This document shows, piece by piece, positions 61,156-64,000 of a DNA stretch of 64,000 nucleotides. The stretch covers positions 1-64,000 of the forward strand of contig JAUSFB010000027.1 of the NCBI GenBank assembly GCA_030651575.1, read 5' to 3'. The stretch comes from Phaeospirillum sp. Lineage in GTDB: Bacteria; Pseudomonadota; Alphaproteobacteria; Rhodospirillales; Magnetospirillaceae. The notes under the pieces are model-generated. The model was given only the letters and a program-made list of their open reading frames with translations. It did not search any database and had not been told where the DNA came from. The position numbers were made by a program, and so were the translations under genes. Each line of letters opens with the position of its first letter. The first letter of the stretch is position 1.

Positions 61156-61787
61156 CGCGCGACGACATCGCGCGGGCCTTGACCCTTGGCTATGACCCCC
61201 GCGGCCGCTCGGACTCCGCGTTGGAAGCCATGATCGACGGCGGCGCCGTGCGACCGGGCGACCCGGTCGGACAAGAGCCCGACCTGATGGCGGCGGCGGT
61301 GCTGGTGCCGCTGGTGGAACGCCCGGACGGCCTGGCCGTCATGCTGACCAAGCGCACCGCCCATCTGGCCCACCACCCCGGACAGATCAGCTTTCCCGGC
61401 GGCCGCCTGGAAGCGGAGGACCGGGGCGACCTGCTGGCCTGCGCCCTGCGCGAAACCTCCGAGGAGGTGGGCCTTGCCCCCGATCGGGTGCAGGTGCTGG
61501 GACGCCTCGACGACTACGTCACCGGCACCGGCTTTATCGTCACGCCCATGGTCGGCATGATCACGCCGCCGTTCGAACTGGCCCCCGATTCGTTCGAGGT
61601 CGCCGAGGTGTTCGAGGTTCCGCTGGACTTCGTCCTGGATCAGGCCAACCACCAATTGCAACGGCGCGAAGTTCGCGGCCTTCAGCGGCCCTTCTGGGCG
61701 TTGACCTGGGAAGACAAGCTGATCTGGGGCGCCACCGCCGGCATTCTCGTCAATCTGTTCGAGGTTCTGGCGCATCGTGACGACTAA
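61104..61787 (+). CDS. NUDIX hydrolase, coenzyme A pyrophosphatase type
   Basis: 227 residues if begun at the ATG at 61104, which overlaps DUF1285 by 52 nt and lacks a Shine-Dalgarno. A TTG at 61152 (LTRDDIARAL), whose overlap with the DUF1285 stop is only TTGA, is an attractive alternative. The NUDIX box is GGRLEAEDRGDLLACALRETSEEVGL, with HHPGQISFPGGR before it, the CoA-pyrophosphatase signature. It cleaves CoA or acyl-CoA to phosphopantetheine and 3',5'-ADP. Its stop overlaps the cca start by 11 nt. Confidence 0.9.
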   Translation: MEQRDILSIGKARPFRLTRDDIARALTLGYDPRGRSDSALEAMIDGGAVRPGDPVGQEPDLMAAAVLVPLVERPDGLAVMLTKRTAHLAHHPGQISFPGGRLEAEDRGDLLACALRETSEEVGLAPDRVQVLGRLDDYVTGTGFIVTPMVGMITPPFELAPDSFEVAEVFEVPLDFVLDQANHQLQRREVRGLQRPFWALTWEDKLIWGATAGILVNLFEVLAHRDD

Positions 61788-63096
61788 GGGCGCGAAGGGG
61801 GAAGGACTGGCGCTTCGCCCCGGCGACCCCGTCGGTCTGTTGGGGCCGCAGGCCTGGATGCAAGCCTCCGAGACTCAGGCGGTAATCCAGGCGCTGGGCG
61901 CCGATGGCGCCGAAGTGCGCTTCGTCGGCGGCTGCGTCCGCGATTCGGTGCTGAGGCGCCCCATCAAGGACATCGACATCGCCACCCCCGACCCGCCCGA
62001 GCGGGTGCTGGCCCTGCTGGACGACGCCGGCATCCACGCCATTCCCACCGGCATCGATCACGGCACCGTCACCGCCGTGATCGGCAAGGCTCATTTCGAG
62101 ATCACCACCTTGCGGCGCGATGTGGAGAGCTTTGGCCGGCATGCCCGCATCGAATACACCGACGACTGGCGCATCGACGCCTCGCGGCGCGATTTTACCA
62201 TGAACGCCCTGTCCGCCGACCCCCAGGGCCGCATCTACGACCCGTTCGACGGCTTGGCCGATCTGGGCGCCGGCCGGGTGTGCTTCGTGGGAGACCCATT
62301 CCAGCGCATCGAGGAAGACGCGCTGCGCCTGCTGCGTTTCTTCCGCTTCCATGCCCATTACGGCCGGCGGACCAATATGGACGACCGCGCCCTGGTCGCC
62401 TGCCGCAAGATGGCACATAGACTGACCGGTCTGTCCGGAGAGCGGGTGGCCGGCGAGTTGCTGCGGCTGCTGCTGGCCGATGACCCGGCCTCGGTGCTGC
62501 TGACCATGCATGGTCAGGGCATTCTCGAACCCCTGCTGCCCGAAGCGAATAATTTCGGCCGCTTGCGGGTGCTGTCCTGGCTGGAAAGCCGGGGGCTGGC
62601 CCGCGACGATGTCCATCCCGACGCCATCCGCCGGCTGGCCGCCATGCTGACCACCGGCAGGGCCGGGGCCGAGGCCATCGGCGAACGGTTGAAGCTGTCG
62701 GGGGTTCAGACCCGCCGGTTGGCCGCCATGGCGGCTCCGCGCGCGACGGTCGGGCCGGGGCTCGATTCCGTCGCCGCGCGACGGATCTTGCGACATGTGG
62801 GAGCGGCCGAGCTTCGAGATCTGGCGCTGTTGAGCTGGGCGGAGCGGCGCAGCCTGAACGCCAAGCCTTCCGCCGCCGAGACCGAGGGCTGGACCAGGCT
62901 GCTGAATGCCGCCCGCGACTGGGTGCCGGTTGAACTGCCGGTCAAGGGCCGCGACGTCCTGGCGCTGGGCATCGCCCACGGCCCCGATGTCGGGCGCCTG
63001 CTGGCCAGGGTTGAAGCATGGTGGGAAGATCGCGACTACCGCCCCGACCGCGCCGCCTGCATGGCGGAACTCGGCCGGATGGTGGCGCAGGCCTGA
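61777..63096 (+). CDS. cca: CCA tRNA nucleotidyltransferase / poly(A) polymerase family
   Basis: 439 residues from a GTG at 61777. The class II head domain has RFVGGCVRDSVLRRPIKDIDIATPDPPE with the metal Asp pair, then RRDFTMNALSADPQGRIYDPFDGLADLGAGRV and RIEEDALRLLRFFRFHA. The C-terminal domains are helical. In organisms without another tail-polymerising enzyme it adds or repairs the CCA end of tRNA; a poly(A) role is possible. Its stop is immediately followed by the convergent small gene. Confidence 0.93.
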   Translation: MTTKGAKGEGLALRPGDPVGLLGPQAWMQASETQAVIQALGADGAEVRFVGGCVRDSVLRRPIKDIDIATPDPPERVLALLDDAGIHAIPTGIDHGTVTAVIGKAHFEITTLRRDVESFGRHARIEYTDDWRIDASRRDFTMNALSADPQGRIYDPFDGLADLGAGRVCFVGDPFQRIEEDALRLLRFFRFHAHYGRRTNMDDRALVACRKMAHRLTGLSGERVAGELLRLLLADDPASVLLTMHGQGILEPLLPEANNFGRLRVLSWLESRGLARDDVHPDAIRRLAAMLTTGRAGAEAIGERLKLSGVQTRRLAAMAAPRATVGPGLDSVAARRILRHVGAAELRDLALLSWAERRSLNAKPSAAETEGWTRLLNAARDWVPVELPVKGRDVLALGIAHGPDVGRLLARVEAWWEDRDYRPDRAACMAELGRMVAQA

Positions 63097-63342
63097 TCAC
63101 AGCCCAAAAGCGGCGCTGCCATCCATATCGGCCTCCAGGCGCTCCAGCGCGGGAAATCCGGATAGCCGTCCCTTGCGGGCGAGGGACAGAAACCTCTCCA
63201 GGGCCTGCTCGCTGCACCGCACGCACTGCCTGCAACCACGCCCGGACGCGCATCGAAGGACCAGATGCAGGTCTTCCAACTCCAGTTCCGCGGTTCGCTG
63301 CTCCCAACCGCAGGGGCCTTCTTTTGGGCCTAATTTCGTCAT
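63097..63342 (-). CDS. Small Cys-containing protein of unknown function
   Basis: 81 residues from the ATG at 63342; an in-frame TTG at 63357 is less likely. It has a central CRQCVRC motif and other cysteines (GPCGWEQR, LRCASGRGC), suggesting metal binding, flanked by helical segments (ERFLSLARKGRL, PALERLEADMD). No family recognised. Its stop abuts the cca stop with no gap, and it starts just after the tldD terminator. Confidence 0.55.
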   Translation of the reverse strand: MTKLGPKEGPCGWEQRTAELELEDLHLVLRCASGRGCRQCVRCSEQALERFLSLARKGRLSGFPALERLEADMDGSAAFGL

Positions 63343-63355
63343 AACCACCGACCCC

Positions 63356-63388
63356 AAAATAAAAGGGGCGTCGCCAATGGCGAGCCCC
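63356..63388 (-). terminator. Intrinsic terminator of tldD
   Basis: On the minus strand, GGGGC-TCGCC pairs with GGCGA-GCCCC (arms 63365-63375 and 63379-63388, one bulged base, loop of three), followed by TTTTATTTT (63364-63356). It lies about 110 nt after the tldD stop. Confidence 0.8.
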
Positions 63389-63500
63389 GTCCGCTTTCAA
63401 GGTTAAGGGCATGAAGAAATTATGGATATGCGGGCATTGGTATATAACCGGATGATAATCCGACCATTGGAAGTAGAAAAACCGAAACCACCACTGAAAC

Positions 63501-64000
63501 TCACACGGCCGTTCCACCAACCGTCAGCCCATCCATGCGCAACGTCGGCTGGCCGACGCCCACCGGCACGCCCTGGCCGTCCTTGCCGCAGGTGCCGATT
63601 CCCGGATCGAGCAGCAGGTCGGTGCCGATCATGGAAACGCGGGTCAGCGCATCGGGGCCGTTGCCGATCAGGGTGGCGCCCTTGACCGCCTGACCGACCT
63701 TGCCATTCTCGATCAGATAGGCCTCGGAGGCCGAAAACACGAACTTGCCGCTGGTGATGTCCACCTGACCGCCGCCGAAATTGACGGCGTAGATCCCCTT
63801 GGACACCGAGGCGATGATCTCGGCCGGGTCCTTGTCGCCGGCCAGCATGAAGGTGTTGGTCATGCGCGGAATCGGAGCATGGGCATAGGACTGGCGGCGA
63901 CCGTTGCCGGTGGGCGCAACCCCCATCAGGCGGGCGTTCATGCGGTCCTGGAGGTAGCCCACCAGGATGCCGTCCTCGATCAGCACATTGCGCGCCGAGG
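63501..64000 (-). CDS. tldD: Metalloprotease TldD, C-terminal part (leaves window at right)
   Basis: The minus-strand frame covers the last 166 or so residues before a TGA at 63501. It matches the end of Tld[84 protein letters not shown], and [20 protein letters not shown]. TldD acts with TldE (PmbA) on peptide toxins or precursors; the N-terminal part with the zinc-binding motif is outside the window. Confidence 0.93.
   Translation of the reverse strand, partial: SARNVLIEDGILVGYLQDRMNARLMGVAPTGNGRRQSYAHAPIPRMTNTFMLAGDKDPAEIIASVSKGIYAVNFGGGQVDITSGKFVFSASEAYLIENGKVGQAVKGATLIGNGPDALTRVSMIGTDLLLDPGIGTCGKDGQGVPVGVGQPTLRMDGLTVGGTAV

Overview
The window is chromosomal, GC-rich DNA from an alphaproteobacterium, most likely a Magnetospirillum/Paramagnetospirillum-type member of Rhodospirillales. 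The pointers are a CcrM-type GANTC methyltransferase, a DUF4167 protein, a bactofilin beside an M23 peptidase, EI-Ntr (PtsP), a cytosolic chemoreceptor with C-terminal sensor domains, and many PAS/histidine-kinase/GGDEF signalling genes. The genus is inferred from gene content, not from an rRNA marker. No tRNA, rRNA, CRISPR array, insertion sequence or prophage was seen, so this looks like core genome with some lineage-specific signalling genes.

Layout. 1-1289 (-) is the N-terminal part of a large VCBS/Pro-Glu repeat surface protein that leaves the window on the left. 1571-6698 (+) holds an SDR oxidoreductase, then a lone periplasmic substrate-binding protein translationally coupled to a PAS sensor kinase. 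6686-9499 (-) holds a soluble chemoreceptor with a strong promoter, a low-molecular-weight tyrosine phosphatase and a small unknown gene. Between the first two lies an unassigned plus-strand promoter/terminator pair that may be a small RNA. 9650-17734 (+) has a possible leader ORF, two tandem Kup potassium transporters, a ScsB/DsbD-type thiol reductase and an ABC-2 exporter pair. An Atm1-like exporter (-) and a receiver-pentapeptide-repeat fusion (+) follow.

21311-27762 contains ruvX, tapT (DTW), ccrM, rnhB, a CPA2 antiporter, a DUF454 protein and a DUF4167 protein. Five GANTC sites cluster at the ccrM start. 27954-34837 (-) is a long collinear housekeeping block, transcribed rodZ-ispG-hisS-hemA-prfA-prmC. 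It is preceded by ptsP, a nitronate monooxygenase and lysC, with ubiG divergent.

40405-46694 has a cysteine-cluster protein, an EF2563/YqeB-like protein, and a FIST sensor/hybrid kinase operon whose third gene, a response regulator, survives only as its first few codons next to recQ. 46726-51158 (+) has recQ, a small helical protein, dinB with a zinc ribbon, and a PAS-GGDEF cyclase. 51165-53828 (-) is an M23 peptidase-bactofilin-CorA operon. 53970-60588 (-) is a MoxR/DUF58/BatA-DUF4159/GATase-like operon, divergent by only 15 nt from DUF1285-NUDIX-cca (+). A small Cys-rich gene and the 3' part of tldD with its own terminator close the window.

The points most worth following up are the GANTC cluster at ccrM, the binding protein-kinase pair, the receiver-pentapeptide fusion, the truncated regulator after the FIST/kinase pair, the candidate small RNA at 8662-8734, and in-frame repeat arrays in rodZ, the DUF4167 gene and the surface protein.
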